From: Gryganskiella cystojenkinii
Taxonomy: Eukaryota > Mortierellomycota > Mortierellomycetes > Mortierellales > Mortierellaceae
NCBI GenBank assembly: GCA_015852425.1
Contig: JAAAIG010001093.1
Coordinates: 1 to 10,837 of the forward strand
Reading direction: 5' to 3'
DNA: 10,837 nt
Under the pieces are notes generated by a model that ran no database searches, had not been told where the DNA came from, and was given only the letters and a program-made list of their open reading frames with translations. Below are positions 1 through 10,002 of this stretch, piece after piece. Position numbers and translations under genes: made by a program. Numbering within the stretch: position 1 is the stretch's first letter; every line of letters begins with the position of its first letter.

Positions 1-766
1 AATCTCAACACGCTCACCCTCCCAGACGGCAACGCAGGAGTAGGTGGTACTATTGATATGCAAAAGAAAGAAAGTAAAAGAAGGTCAGAGAAGGAGATCG
101 TGCAAAAGAGGTGGTAGTGGTAGGGGAAGGTAAAGAATAGCAGAGTAGTGGTAGTGGTGGTGGTGAACCACTCTCACGTTGTCTAGCCTCTCTCTCGCTC
201 CTCTCTCTCTCTCTCCTCAATCGTCAGGGGGGGTGAGACAGAGGCGCTTTGGGCTTGCGTTTGATGATAAAGATACGATTCCAGAGTTCTGTTCTCTCGT
301 TTTTTGATCCAGTTAATGCTAGGCGGTGTTATGCAGTGTTGTGCAATCGGTGTTGTTCTATGGTGAAAACTCGCGTGGTTTGGTGTGGAACGCACCAGGT
401 TGGCATCGATATCGATGTGTTGGTCGACTCTCAGTCATCTCTCCCCGTTATTTGGTGTTCAAAGAAGGGCGTCGTCGCTGATGATACTGGTCTTTTTCGA
501 TTAAGAGAAAGAGATAAACAGTTGTGTCTGTCAAGGCTTTCACATATGTACACGGGCTGTTTTCGGTGTTGTCCCTGATCTGACCCTCGCTGCTGTTTAC
601 TGATTGATTTTGGCGTCTTTTGTGTTGTTGTTGATGTTGATGATTATTCGAGTGGGCGGTTGTTGTTTTTTGCGTGGTCGACTTGATCTGATCAAGGGTG
701 AATGAATTAAGACGGAGCAACCTACCCGAGATCGATACCGATGGCAAGATCAGTGACTTCAGACAT
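1..766 (-). CDS. Cytosolic Hsp70 family chaperone, 5' part (exon 1, intron 1, start of exon 2)
   Basis: This is an ATP-dependent protein-folding chaperone of the Hsp70 family. Coding exon 1 is 766-726 and reads MSEVTDLAIGIDL plus two bases; exon 2 starts at 49 and reads TTYSCVAVWEGERVEI up to the window edge. The split Gly codon joins GG to T across a gtaggt...atag intron (725-50). The result is the phosphate-1 loop of the Hsp70 nucleotide-binding domain, with Asp12, Thr15 and Thr16 equivalent to Asp10, Thr13 and Thr14 of bovine Hsc70. There is no signal or transit peptide, so it is cytosolic. Only about 30 residues are visible. The N-terminal extension before IGIDLG is slightly longer than in Ssa-type proteins and resembles ribosome-associated Ssb, but this cannot be settled here. 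The start is the only ATG that leads into the motif, in an ACC-ATG context. No clear heat-shock element was seen in the short upstream region, which would fit a constitutive member. Confidence 0.92.
111..166. repeat. GTG-rich short repeats in Hsp70 intron
   Basis: The 11-mer GTGGTAGTGGT occurs at 111-121 and again at 148-158, the second copy running into further GTG triplets. On the Hsp70 sense strand this is a CCACTACCAC repeat just upstream of the intron's branch-site region. Confidence 0.75.
189..219. repeat. CT/GA microsatellite in Hsp70 intron
   Basis: An interrupted run of CT dinucleotides on the plus strand (GA on the Hsp70 sense strand), within the long first intron. It explains the low-complexity ends of small open frames in this area. 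Confidence 0.8.
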
Positions 767-1005
767 GGTTATGGATGGTATGGAGGATAAGGAGGAAGGG
801 AAGGAACAAAAAAAAGAGGAAAAGAGTCGCCGCCCAGAAAATACCCTCTCTTTTTTTTTCAGACTTTTTTTTTTTTTTTTAGGCGCTCTCGTTGGTTTGG
901 GGTGGTGGGTGTGTCAGTGGCTTGGCTTTTTAATTTTTTGGGTTTTCAGTTTTTTAATCACTCATTAACGGTCACATCAATCAATCACATGACTTTTGAT
1001 CAAGT
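767..1005 (-). promoter_or_regulatory. HSP70 promoter and 5' leader, overlapping the HIR3 3' UTR
   Basis: Only 239 bp separate the HIR3 stop from the Hsp70 ATG, both on the minus strand, so the 3' UTR of one gene and the promoter of the other must share it. Towards Hsp70 it contains two poly(dA:dT) tracts: 9 T at 851-859 and 16 T at 865-880 on the plus strand. Such tracts commonly exclude nucleosomes. The leader from about 828 to 767 is very pyrimidine-rich on the sense strand, as is common before highly expressed fungal genes. I saw no clean TATA box and no alternating GAA/TTC heat-shock element. Confidence 0.55.
929..958 (-). terminator. Putative HIR3 polyadenylation signals (ATTAAA)
   Basis: Two ATTAAA hexamers on the minus strand, at 958-953 and 934-929, lie about 50-75 nt past the HIR3 stop in A-rich sequence. 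ATTAAA is a common variant of the poly(A) signal. The actual cleavage site cannot be read from sequence alone. Confidence 0.35.
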
Positions 1006-4000
1006 CTATAAAGACTCTTCCACGCGAGAGTTGCGTCTACTGCTGGTACGCTTGACAGGTCCCAGCTGTTTCGCGATCTCAGTCTCAACAGGGTCTTTGG
1101 CTGTCGTGTTCACTTCTTCTTCTCCACTCCTTCCATTTCCCTGTTCCGTGGCGGTGACCTCGGACGGCGCTTCTTGCGTCGATGACAACGACGACGACTC
1201 CAGTGCCTTGTCCACAGCCGATTCGCCAGTAGCCGTGCTGACTTCAGACGGAGGTTCATTCGAAGGCCCTGTCGATGGCGGCTCTTCTGGAGGCGGTCCC
1301 GCCATCTTGCTTTGAAGTGTTGGTGGAGCCTTGAGTGATGGCGGCGGCGCCTTACACAAGGTCGTCGCTCTTGAGGCAAGCTCTGTGGCGCTGATCTTCT
1401 TTCGACTCCTCCAATCCTCCAAGTCTGCAAGACCGTCGCCCGCCGGTGCCATCTCGGTATCCTTGGCCGCGCTGTCTAGACTAACGTTAGAAGGCGTGTT
1501 TGTACCGCTGGCACTCGATAAGGCATCCATTTCCTTGACCTTGTCACCAACGGACGCTTCCTCAATACCACCACCGGCAGTGGGGTCCAAAGATGAGGAT
1601 CCGTTCGCTTTTGCGACCTCGGTGCTCAACTTCGCCATCTTTGCCAAAATTTCCTTCTGGTCGTCATTTCCACCTTTACCCTCCGTTCCACTGATCTTCT
1701 CTGCCGACTGCAATGACGAGCCGGTACTTGTGTCTGCAGGATCCTGGTCAACATCCATGGCGGATCCTGTCACAGTTGCTCCCGACGACCCTTCCGTGGG
1801 GTTTTGGAGTTGACGGACCAGCTCCTTGGGGTACAACTCGGCGCCTCCAACCTCAATAAAGAGCTTGCTATAACAGACTGCCAAAAAGTGGCCCATCTGA
1901 CCCTCAGGCGCCATCTTGTCGTTCAGTTTCTTCAATTCGCAAAGTCGCTGCAAGACCGTGAGACCCACAGGCTTGGGATCCTGCTCAAACATCTTGGCCT
2001 CATAGATCGCTGCCTTCTCTCGGAACTCCATCCTCGGGATCACCTCTGCGACTGCCAACGCTGGCTCAGGTCCGACCAGGTCGCCAAGGACCCAGAGATA
2101 GGAATCGTACAAGAGCTCCCAAATCTCCTTGAGATCCAACAACAGTCCATTCGCGCGGCGAATCTTCCTGGCCAGACTGTTGAGGGTCTCGACATCTTTG
2201 GTCTCCTTAGCGAGGATGATCAAGAATTTGGTATATTCGCCCACATAGATGAAGTGTTTGCCACTTCTCTCGAACTCGGGTTTCCAGACCGAACTCACGA
2301 GTGTCTTGAGGTTACTCTTGATTTGGAACAGACCCAACATCTCGGTTTTAGCCCTCTCCACGTCATGGTAGATATTGTACAAGATCCAGGATTGCTATTG
2401 TTCGTGCAAATGAAAAATGGGTTCTTCGGTGAGTTTTCCTATCGCTGCTTCACATACGACTAATGATAAAGTAAACTCGAAACGCAGGCGTCCTTCTTAC
2501 CCTATAAACTGGACGGTGATGCCAGTGACGCTTGTCGGTGTACCGGATCCTGGCCAGACCTTCGCAGAGTAACCGATATGCCTGCATCTTACCCTTCTTG
2601 TTGTGATCGTCGATTTCCGCAGACTCGATCGCCTGCACGTGCTCTGTTGGCGGCTCAAAGATGAAGGACTCGCCTTCTGTCGTGTTCAACTTCAACTTGG
2701 CGAGGGACTTCATCATCTGCTGTTCCACCACCGATGGCTAAAGCCCGCGGCAAATAAATAATGTGTCTCCTTATTAGCCTCATCTGAGATTTTGATATTT
2801 TAAACATACAAGTTTCCAGTTCTTACCTTAATTTTGTCCGCATCCAGATACTTCGTGAGAGTTGAAATCAGCTTGTAAACAGCCTCAAAAATCTTTTCGT
2901 TGCCTGGCTGACCCGACCGACGAGGGACTAAATCAGTCGCCATCCTGTACAACGACAGGACCTGGTTGGGCTTTCCATCCAGTTTCTCGACACATTTCCC
3001 AAGCATATACGGAGCACGCCAGTTTTGGTCGTTGAGGACCAGGGAGCGCTTGAAACAAAACGCTGCGAATGTATACACTTGCTCGGACGAAGGCTCTGGA
3101 ATATAGATGGTTGTCACTTCGCCCGTATCCGAAACAGCCTCTACGCGGGCGGTGCGTCGCATGGCCTCCATGCGCATGGGCTGGGACATGATCCCGTGCG
3201 TAAGGTTACCAAAGTCGAACCAAAAGGTTGCCTGAGTATGACGCCACTCTTGATCCTCGTCGATGGTCTTCTTCTTATCAGGGTCAACTTCACCGCCAGA
3301 AATTGCCTTCTTCACCTCTGTATCGTCCGGAAGTTTCGGCTCGCAATCTTCGGGAACAGGTCGTTCTGAGCTTTGCTCACTCTCTTGACTGGCGCTCACC
3401 CATGACGCCTCCACGTCATGTTCGCCGTTAAGAAACGCGGTTTCGGTCCTCGCGTCCGCATTATCCCTATTCCTTCTCTTGGGCGCCAGACGAGACGCTT
3501 GAGCAAAGCAGAGAAAGGCTCGTCGCTGAAGGTCCTTGATTTTCGAAAAATTGTTCTTGATATCGGACGCACTAAAGACCAGGTTCTCATCCGCCAGGGA
3601 CGCATAACAAAGTGCGAGCGAATACCAGGAATCCCAGCAGCCCGGATTCACATGGAGGTCTGTCCGGAACTGATCAATCGCCATCTGAAGATCCTCTAAG
3701 GGTTTGAATTGATTGTTCTTGGCCTTATTACGGAACTGAGAGAAAAAGTTTTTGCCCTGAATAGCATAAATGCTGCGGTACACCGAGGGTAATCGACTCG
3801 AGGGTGGTAGATCCATGGTCGGTAATTTGCTGAGGGAATTAACTCGGATCGCCTCTGCAAAGTTGATCTCAGACGACAAGTAGTCGTCGACGATGTGTCG
3901 ATTCATACACAGGATCGAGTTTCTTTCGTAAGGAGGAGATCCCAGAGCCTCCTCGACTCGATCCACAGCGTCCTTGAGATCACCTCTGATCTGCCCTTTC

Positions 4001-7000
4001 AAACCTCGATCAGACAAGTATCGCTCTAGTAGCGGGAAGAATTCGATGGCTGCCTTCTTGTCGAAATCGACTGGTATTGATGAATGCTCAATAGGGTAAT
4101 GGTTATCGACCTGCAAGGTGAACAAATAGTCCGGATTAGTTCTTCAGAACAGCATTGCAGGTATCACATACTATACGAAAAAAGGAGTTCGCTCTGCCCT
4201 GATGACTTACGCTGAGTGCCATTCCATACAGGCAATAATAACACTGATTTTCCTCCTTTCGATAAAAGATACCTTCCATTGGCGAGCTTGTTTTCAATGC
4301 CAGTTCGACGAGGATGTCTAAGGATATAAATTATACGCAATATCAAACGGTCTAGGTTACTGTGGTGTTCATGACTATGAATTGACACTGAAAACGAGGC
4401 GAAGAGTAGAGCTTACTGTTATCAAGAGCACAGATCTCTCGGACACCAAGATCATCGTGTACCAGGGCAATGATCTCCATATAGAGCTCTTGAGATGGAC
4501 TCGGATAAGACGCCATCGTTGTCCCAGAGTTGGTCGTGAGAGAAGAAGAGACCACAGTTCGAAGTGTTTCTGCATCCAGGTCAGAATCTGCCATGTCCAA
4601 GGGTACCGTGGCAAACTGGGCAAAAGTCTCTGTTGTGGTGTCGCCTTTGTTCTGTGCTTCCACTGTAGAGTTATTGGGGATCCATCCTGGTAGGAGCAAC
4701 AGTAGTAGCATCCAGGTTCGGAAAACCACTAGATTGAATTGCTCTAGATGTGGCCGGTTCTTCAACAGAGTCGAATACTTGACCTTGACATCATCGTCTA
4801 CAAGTCGATCCTGATGTAGGATATTCACGAATCCCAGACGAGCAACCGCGAGCACGCAGCAGATCAGCTTTTGAAGTTGACTAGGATCGAGGAATTTTAG
4901 TAATTCGTTCAGATCCGAGGCTTGAATGGTTTCCCGCATGAGCATGAGCATATGACTCGTTTGACTAAAGAGATACCAAGTCTCTGTGGCCTCGCTCCGT
5001 TCCGTGGTCGTGTTCACAAGTGCGGTCACGACCCGAACCAACATCTCCGTAATGCAATCGAATTGCTTCTTCCTATCCTTTAGCGCCTCGCAGGACTATA
5101 ACATCAGGATACAGAAGATGGTTAGTAGTTGGCTCATTACCTTCACGTATGACGAGCGCAAAATGAACTCACACAGTCGCACATTACTTTATACAACAGG
5201 CTCATCAGTTCAATTCGCTCAGACAATGACCCTCCAATCGTATTGAAGTCATCAGCGTCCATCCTTGGGGGGTCTGCAATGTTCTCTGCAAGGGGCGCAA
5301 TAGGCTCCGAGGCATCCTTTGAGAGGAAAATGGGCCCTAATCGCGTCAAAACGGCCTGGTAATCACCCTCGCTGAAGAGTCGCTCTGCGTCCAGCACATA
5401 CTGATGTGTCTTCAGCTTACTGAGTCTATCCTGCACTGTCTCGACACTGACAGCAGTATCATATTTACTATGTTTGAAGAGGTTACACACATGAGTAATG
5501 CGGGTAATGTCAAGAGGACAACTGGCACCAACAAAGACCATGTACACTCGACGCGACTGGCTTGAAACAAGATGCTTACCAGTTTGGCAACTCTAATCGA
5601 ATACTGGCATCCACTTGAAGAATCTTCAGACATGTCTCAAATCGAGCAATAGCCTCCTCTGCGTCACCTCCACACTGAGCAGCACGTCCTCTCATCCAGT
5701 TGAATCTAAGGGAGAAAAGAGCAGGGTGAACGCATGAGCACTCAGACCTCGCGCGCGGAAATACTTATTTCTGCCGACCGAAATCGAGAAGAATATGTAC
5801 CTCAATGATGCGGATTGTGCTCGACGATCAGTGGGAATACCCTTGGAGCCATCTGATACATTCGATAGCGCCTGTCCTGCTCGGACAAGCCAACGCTGAT
5901 ATACACTGTCTAGTTTCGCCAAGGCTTCAGTGTCCACTTTTTTGGGCCCTTTGCTCCTCCTTGAAACAATAATAGATGGTTGGAGAACAGTGTGCACCAT
6001 CTCGTCTAGGTAGAGTTCACATAGAGAAAGATAAAGCTTAAATAGGATACGTGTTAGCAACATAAAGATAACAAACAAAAAAAACATAACATAAATCGGT
6101 TGTGTCATCCTTCTGCATTACCTCTAGGCGCGACAATTGGATTTCTTCGTATGTAGCCGTATCGTCTTCAGACTCGCAATGGATGAACTCGAGAAAGCAA
6201 TCCTCGATGAGAGCCATGATCTCGCTGACAGTAGGTCGCACATCTCCAGGCCAGCGCTGTTGCCAGTTCGACGTCGACTCTTCTGTCGGTGATCCGGACA
6301 AAAGCATTGAGATATACAAGCAAAGGTACTCGATGATTCCAGAGTTTTGTTCGTTTGCCATCTTGATGAAGTTTTGCAGGGACGTATTGCTCTCAAACAG
6401 TGTAGCTGTTGGTGGCGTGCTCTTGTCCAGAGTGAAGATTGCAAAGTGGTTAGTCTTTTGTCTAAGGGATCACAGGAGGCACAATTTAAGCGTTAGATTC
6501 CTTGCGCAGAGGCGAACACGGCGTATCGAATGAGTAAGACAAAATGGTCCTCGCGCTTACTGTTGAACATGCTCCATGGTAGAAGCCTGAACAATGGCAT
6601 TGGGCCGTTCCAAGTGCTTGTTAAAAACCTGCATAAACCTCGAGATACCGTCTGGGAAAATTTCGTCCGCCTTCAAGGGATCAGACGAAGGCCCTCCATA
6701 GTATCCACTCTCGAGATCCATGCCGAACCTTGAGAGAGCCACTCGGTATTTGGCCAAGATCACCTGCTCTTCCTCCTCGCGTTGCTTCTTGGTGACCTCG
6801 AATTGATCCAGCTTATCCCTAACTCGTTTTGATGTTCTACGAACAAAATGCAACGATACAAAATTATCAGTATTCTACGTACACAGCGGAGCGTCATTAC
6901 GGAAGGTCAATTGTACAAACCGTACTCCATTTACCTGAGTCCAGATCTCTCTTCTACTTCCTTTCTCTTTCTCTTCAAAGCAATCCCTTGATCAATTTCC

Positions 7001-8651
7001 AAAAGTTCCTTGTCGGCCAGCGACGCCACTTCGTCTGTTGGGAGTGCCTCCATAACTACATCCATCGTTCCTGCAGCCGGTGATTCTACATTGCCGTTCT
7101 CGGTCGTGGCTGCTGCTTCATCGGACAGCACCTCTTCTGGCTCTGCCTCGGTCATTTCCGCCGCATCTGTCATCTCTGCTGGCGCCACTGACTCGGCCTT
7201 CATGGCTACATCCTCGTCCCCGGTAGTTTCTTCGGTCTCTTTGGATATCACAACAAGTCGTCTGTTATAAAACGCGTGATCGGAGTTCTTGGAAACCGAC
7301 CTGTACTCGTCCAGCAAAAGCTCGCCAAGCGCTGCCCAGGACAAGTCCTCAAGGACAAGTTCCTTGGGCTGGTCATTTGTCTGGCTGGAGAGGATGTGAG
7401 GTTCGTCTGTTTGCATGGGTTCCTCCTGAGAATGATCCTGCACCTCCTCGAGTCGACGACAAACAAGTTCTTGGAGCTCTATTCCGCGCTGGAAATATGG
7501 TGACAATCGAAGGGCCTTTTGAACATACTCCTGACATGCCACTAAATCACCAATCTCGTACAGAACCTAAAAAAAATCACGGGTTGAACGACAGCATGTC
7601 AACATGATGAAATCGCAGTTGGTGGCGCTCAACGGCACAAACACGATATTCATGATCGATAGAAATTGAACAATGATACCTCGCAGAGGGTCTCTAGGCA
7701 CATCCATTGAGACGGCGTCAAGTCGTATTCTGTCGAGAGTCCCGAAACTATATGTTCAGTTGACGCTGTTGTATCGCCCTCTTCAGGACTCGACTGTTGC
7801 AGTCCACATTCGAGCGCATATCGAGCCAATTTGTGTTTCTTCTCCTTGGCGGCCAGTCTTCCTATCTTGATCCATAGTGAATTATCCGAGCTGTCGAACG
7901 ACACGGCCTAGTACACGAAATGAACTTTATCAGGTTAATGATTGCCGTATTATAGAAGCTATACCACAACGCCAACCCAATGCTTCCAGTCGTCATCACG
8001 TACCTTGAGATAGTATTGAAGGACTGATTCTTGAGCTTGGTCTGGGCTTTGTTCGAGTATGGAGGCGTAGTTGGTATAGACGAGGTATTGGAGCAGCCGC
8101 AGTGGTGTTCCTCGAGCTGCCATATCGGTCTACAAGTAGAAAAATTGAAAAACGAATCGTGTCAGTCATCACGTTGTTTGATCACATTCGTCAACTGTGA
8201 GTTTCGTCCTTGGAGTGTATCGTTACATCGTTGTCAATCTTTTGCAAGAGATCCGACTCGATGAGCGTCTTCAACATCTTTCGTGCTTCATCCAGTTTTC
8301 CTTTCTGTGAAAGCCTAATCGCGCTCTGATAGACTCCTAAGCATTTCTCAGCCTAATAGATAACAGAAAGGGAGCGTCAGATCGACATGTTATCGTTCCT
8401 AGGATAGAGCGATGAGAATAGAGACTTCTTGACTCTTTTGGTACCTGGATCTCCTCAGACTCTTCCTCCTTTGACTTTGCTTGCTCTTCCTCATTCAACA
8501 CTGTGAAGCGAATCTAATTCGGATGAAATGAGCACAATGCGCCACCAAGGTTAGATGTTGAAAAGAGAAACGCGTATGGCGATGTAAGTTTACACGGTAA
8601 GAAATGTCTTTTTTTTCTAGTCAAGTGTCTGTCTCTGAATGAATGTACCAT
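1006..8651 (-). CDS. HIR3: HIR3/CABIN1-type subunit of the HIR histone chaperone complex (16 coding exons, 2,050 aa)
   Basis: This is a nuclear scaffold of the HIR complex (HIRA/Ubinuclein/CABIN1 in animals), which deposits histones H3-H4 independently of replication and represses histone genes. Exons: 8651-8649, 8513-8445, 8352-8227, 8129-8004, 7907-7680, 7566-6935, 6836-6561, 6461-6122, 6036-5801, 5705-5580, 5467-5173, 5095-4417, 4317-4211, 4110-2827, 2737-2501, 2394-1006. All junctions keep one frame. Family signatures: helical repeats in residues 25-225, including SLWIKIGRLA and LARYALECGL; an acidic linker at about 293-375; a basic nuclear-localisation stretch at 382-403 (KRKRK, SKRVRDK). 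Also typical are YYCLYG near the end of exon 13, DSWYSLALCY at about 1241-1250, LQRRAFLCFAQAS at 1275-1287, FDFGNL near 1380 and PYMLGKCV near 1450. A disordered Ser/Pro/Glu-rich tail fills about 1788-2050. No PxIxIT calcineurin-docking motif was seen, so a CABIN1-like calcineurin role is not supported. The start is fixed by an upstream in-frame TAA. Confidence 0.92.
8514..8648 (-). other. HIR3 intron 1, directly after the start codon
   Basis: This phase-0 intron has donor gtacat immediately after ATG (8651-8649) and acceptor ttag at 8517-8514, with a ctaac branch-like site about 40 nt upstream. It is 135 nt, a multiple of three, and reads open in frame from the ATG until the acceptor TAG itself, which becomes the stop if the intron is retained. 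The next exon begins with Ile-Arg-Phe, as expected straight after Met in CABIN1-type proteins (animal CABIN1 begins MIR). Confidence 0.75.
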
Positions 8652-9097
8652 TGTCGGTTCCTGTTACTCCTTTCTCCGAGTTTCCAGAAGCCAAAAAGGT
8701 TGATACGCCAGGAGCTGTGAGCTTGTAAGAAATGGAATGTGTGGATGTTTTTTGAGAAGAGATGTGACCAGTGAGTTGTCGTCGTGTCACCACAAAATAC
8801 CACGCGGGGTTTTTTATTTTCTTTGCAGCGCGATTTGGAGGGACCAGAGGAGGAGTGGCTTTGCTTTTTGTTTCATCAATTTGCTCCGCTTTGCTTTTTC
8901 ATGAAGTTTATGAATTTAATGAGAGGGAGTGGAGGGGAGTGGTAGGGTGGTGGCGGGTAATGGTTCTTGTTGGGTGGCAGAAAGAGGTATATCTACGGCG
9001 GGTTGACTCGTGTTGTTGATTACTGCGTCTATTTTTTTACACTGGTCCCACGTCCTCTTTGATCGGATCCGGTTTAGCCACTGTTTCCTTGGGAAAT
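8652..9097 (-). promoter_or_regulatory. HIR3 promoter region and NDUFS4 3' flank
   Basis: This 446-bp gap lies between two minus-strand genes. It should hold the NDUFS4 3' UTR (towards 9097) and the HIR3 promoter (towards 8652). No protein-coding exon is supported. It contains a 12-bp direct repeat at 8858-8869 and 8888-8899, a G/GT-rich stretch at about 8920-8960, and an AATAAA on the minus strand at 8818-8813. The AATAAA is about 280 nt past the NDUFS4 stop, rather far for its poly(A) signal. Confidence 0.45.
8858..8899. repeat. 12-bp direct repeat in the HIR3 promoter region
   Basis: GCTTTGCTTTTT occurs at 8858-8869 and 8888-8899, with starts exactly 30 bp apart, about 210-250 bp upstream of the HIR3 ATG. 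It could be a paired protein-binding site or just T-rich low complexity. Confidence 0.7.
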
Positions 9098-10002
9098 TTA
9101 CTTGGTCTTGACGAAACGCAACTTCTTGGGCGAGTACTTGAAGTTGTCAGCATAGACTTTCTTCTTGAAAATCTTCTCGTTGGGCTCTTGAATGGTAAAC
9201 TCCCAACCTATATTGTTAAAGCAAAAGTGTTTGCAAAAAATTAGTCCTCCGATCCAGGGGTTTCCTTTGGCATGACCTCCCTATCCGATATAATCTTGCT
9301 TCCTGATATATTGGTTACCTTGCTTGTCAGCGAAAGCAATGGCATCCTCCTTGGAGACGAACTTCATCTGAAGAGCCTGCATATAGTCAGCACTAAAAAA
9401 AAGCAAAACGCACAAGTCCCTCGTTAGTTGAATTTCCCGATGCCATTTAGTCTATCTGGACATACAACACATCATAAAAAAGGATGTACCTGCTAGCCCA
9501 TCCAATCAACTCATTCTCGAAACGCCCGGCAGCGAGCTCGGTATCAAAGTCCAGTCTCCAGACGCCAGTGTTGGTGATTCCTGACTGAGTCGCAGCCTTG
9601 GACTGCTTGTAGATACGGCAAGGGTGCATACGGACCTCCTCTACAAGATTAAAAATGATTAGAAAAGGGTTAATCCTCTGCTCAGAGACGCATCAAGCGC
9701 GACAGGACGCGGGATCAGATCTCATTGTCTGCCCAGTCAGTGATCAGTGATGAAATGTGATGAGCTTTGTTGGTAAAGAAGGCTGTGATTTCTCGAGAGG
9801 GTTCACAGAATGAATGTGTGTGTCGCATACCAGGAGCGCCGCTGATGATCTCGGCCTGGAGGGGGACGGATTCCCTCGTTTCCGTGACAGAGGTCGATGT
9901 GGAGTACTGGTATCTGCTGAATACCGAGGCAGCGGGGCGAGCAGAGGCAGCAGCAGCGAGAGGAGCTCTCAAGACCTGCTTGACCAAGAATGAAGCGGAC
10001 AT
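9098..10002 (-). CDS. NDUFS4: NADH:ubiquinone oxidoreductase 18-kDa (NDUFS4-type) subunit, mitochondrial complex I
   Basis: This is an accessory subunit of respiratory complex I that sits on the matrix arm near the N-module and is needed for its stable assembly. Exons 10002-9831, 9640-9490, 9392-9319 and 9207-9098 join in one frame to 168 residues, normal for the family. Residues 1 to about 32 form a mitochondrial presequence rich in Ala, Arg and Ser with almost no acidic residues. The conserved domain runs from about 51 to the C-terminus. Its marks are ISGAPEE, the RIYK and ATQSG motifs (66-69, 74-78), the VWRLDFD strand (84-90), FENELIGWASSADYM (98-112), SKEDAIAFADKQGW (121-134), and a basic C-terminus containing NFKYSPKKLRF. 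The family usually shows WENPLMGW where this protein has FENELIGW, a mild divergence. Introns are 190, 97 and 111 nt, all ending in TAG. The ATG has a good context (acacc-ATG). Confidence 0.96.

Larger units (their letters stand above)
50..725 (-). other. Long first intron of the Hsp70 gene
   Basis: This 676-nt intron (phase 2) interrupts the Gly codon of the IGIDLG|TT motif. The donor is gtaggt at 725. The acceptor atag at 50 is preceded by a ctctgac branch-like site near 90 and a strong pyrimidine tract. It is 5-9 times longer than the introns of the neighbouring HIR3 gene. It carries a CT/GA microsatellite at about 189-219 and GTG-rich repeats at 111-166. No stretch in it encodes a recognisable protein, and I found no convincing snoRNA boxes. 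Its size suggests it may hold regulatory sequence, which is inference. Confidence 0.85.

Noticed and set aside
279..291. Heat-shock-element-like TTCnnGAGnnCTG inside the Hsp70 intron
   Set aside because: Only the first of three units matches the GAA/TTC consensus and the third fails, so it is not distinguishable from chance.
249..578. 109-codon plus-strand open frame
   Set aside because: It lies inside the Hsp70 intron on the opposite strand with no recognisable motif and no splice or promoter support.
448..747. Minus-strand open frame taken at first as the first exon of the left-edge gene
   Set aside because: It starts at TTG, not ATG, and lies almost wholly in the Hsp70 intron. Another frame from ATG 766-764 joins to exon 2 as a perfect Hsp70 motif.
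902..1315. Plus-strand open frame with Ser/Asp-rich protein
   Set aside because: It is the complement of the low-complexity HIR3 tail plus intergenic T-rich DNA, so the composition explains it.
1331..2463. Long plus-strand open frames (1331-1813 and 1804-2463) opposite the last HIR3 exon
   Set aside because: They are antisense to a clearly conserved exon, start and stop without gene signals, and show no recognisable family. They arise from the codon composition of the sense strand.
6450..6461. Alternative HIR3 acceptor after caaaag instead of ttag
   Set aside because: It would break the reading frame from the preceding phase-2 exon, whereas the ttag acceptor at 6462 keeps it.
8570..8575. 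ACGCGT (MCB-like cell-cycle element) in HIR3 intron 1
   Set aside because: The same hexamer occurs within a coding exon at about 7272. Two copies in 10.8 kb are at chance level.
8621..8803. 60-codon minus-strand open frame upstream of HIR3
   Set aside because: It lies in the HIR3 promoter and leader in a different frame, with no conserved feature.
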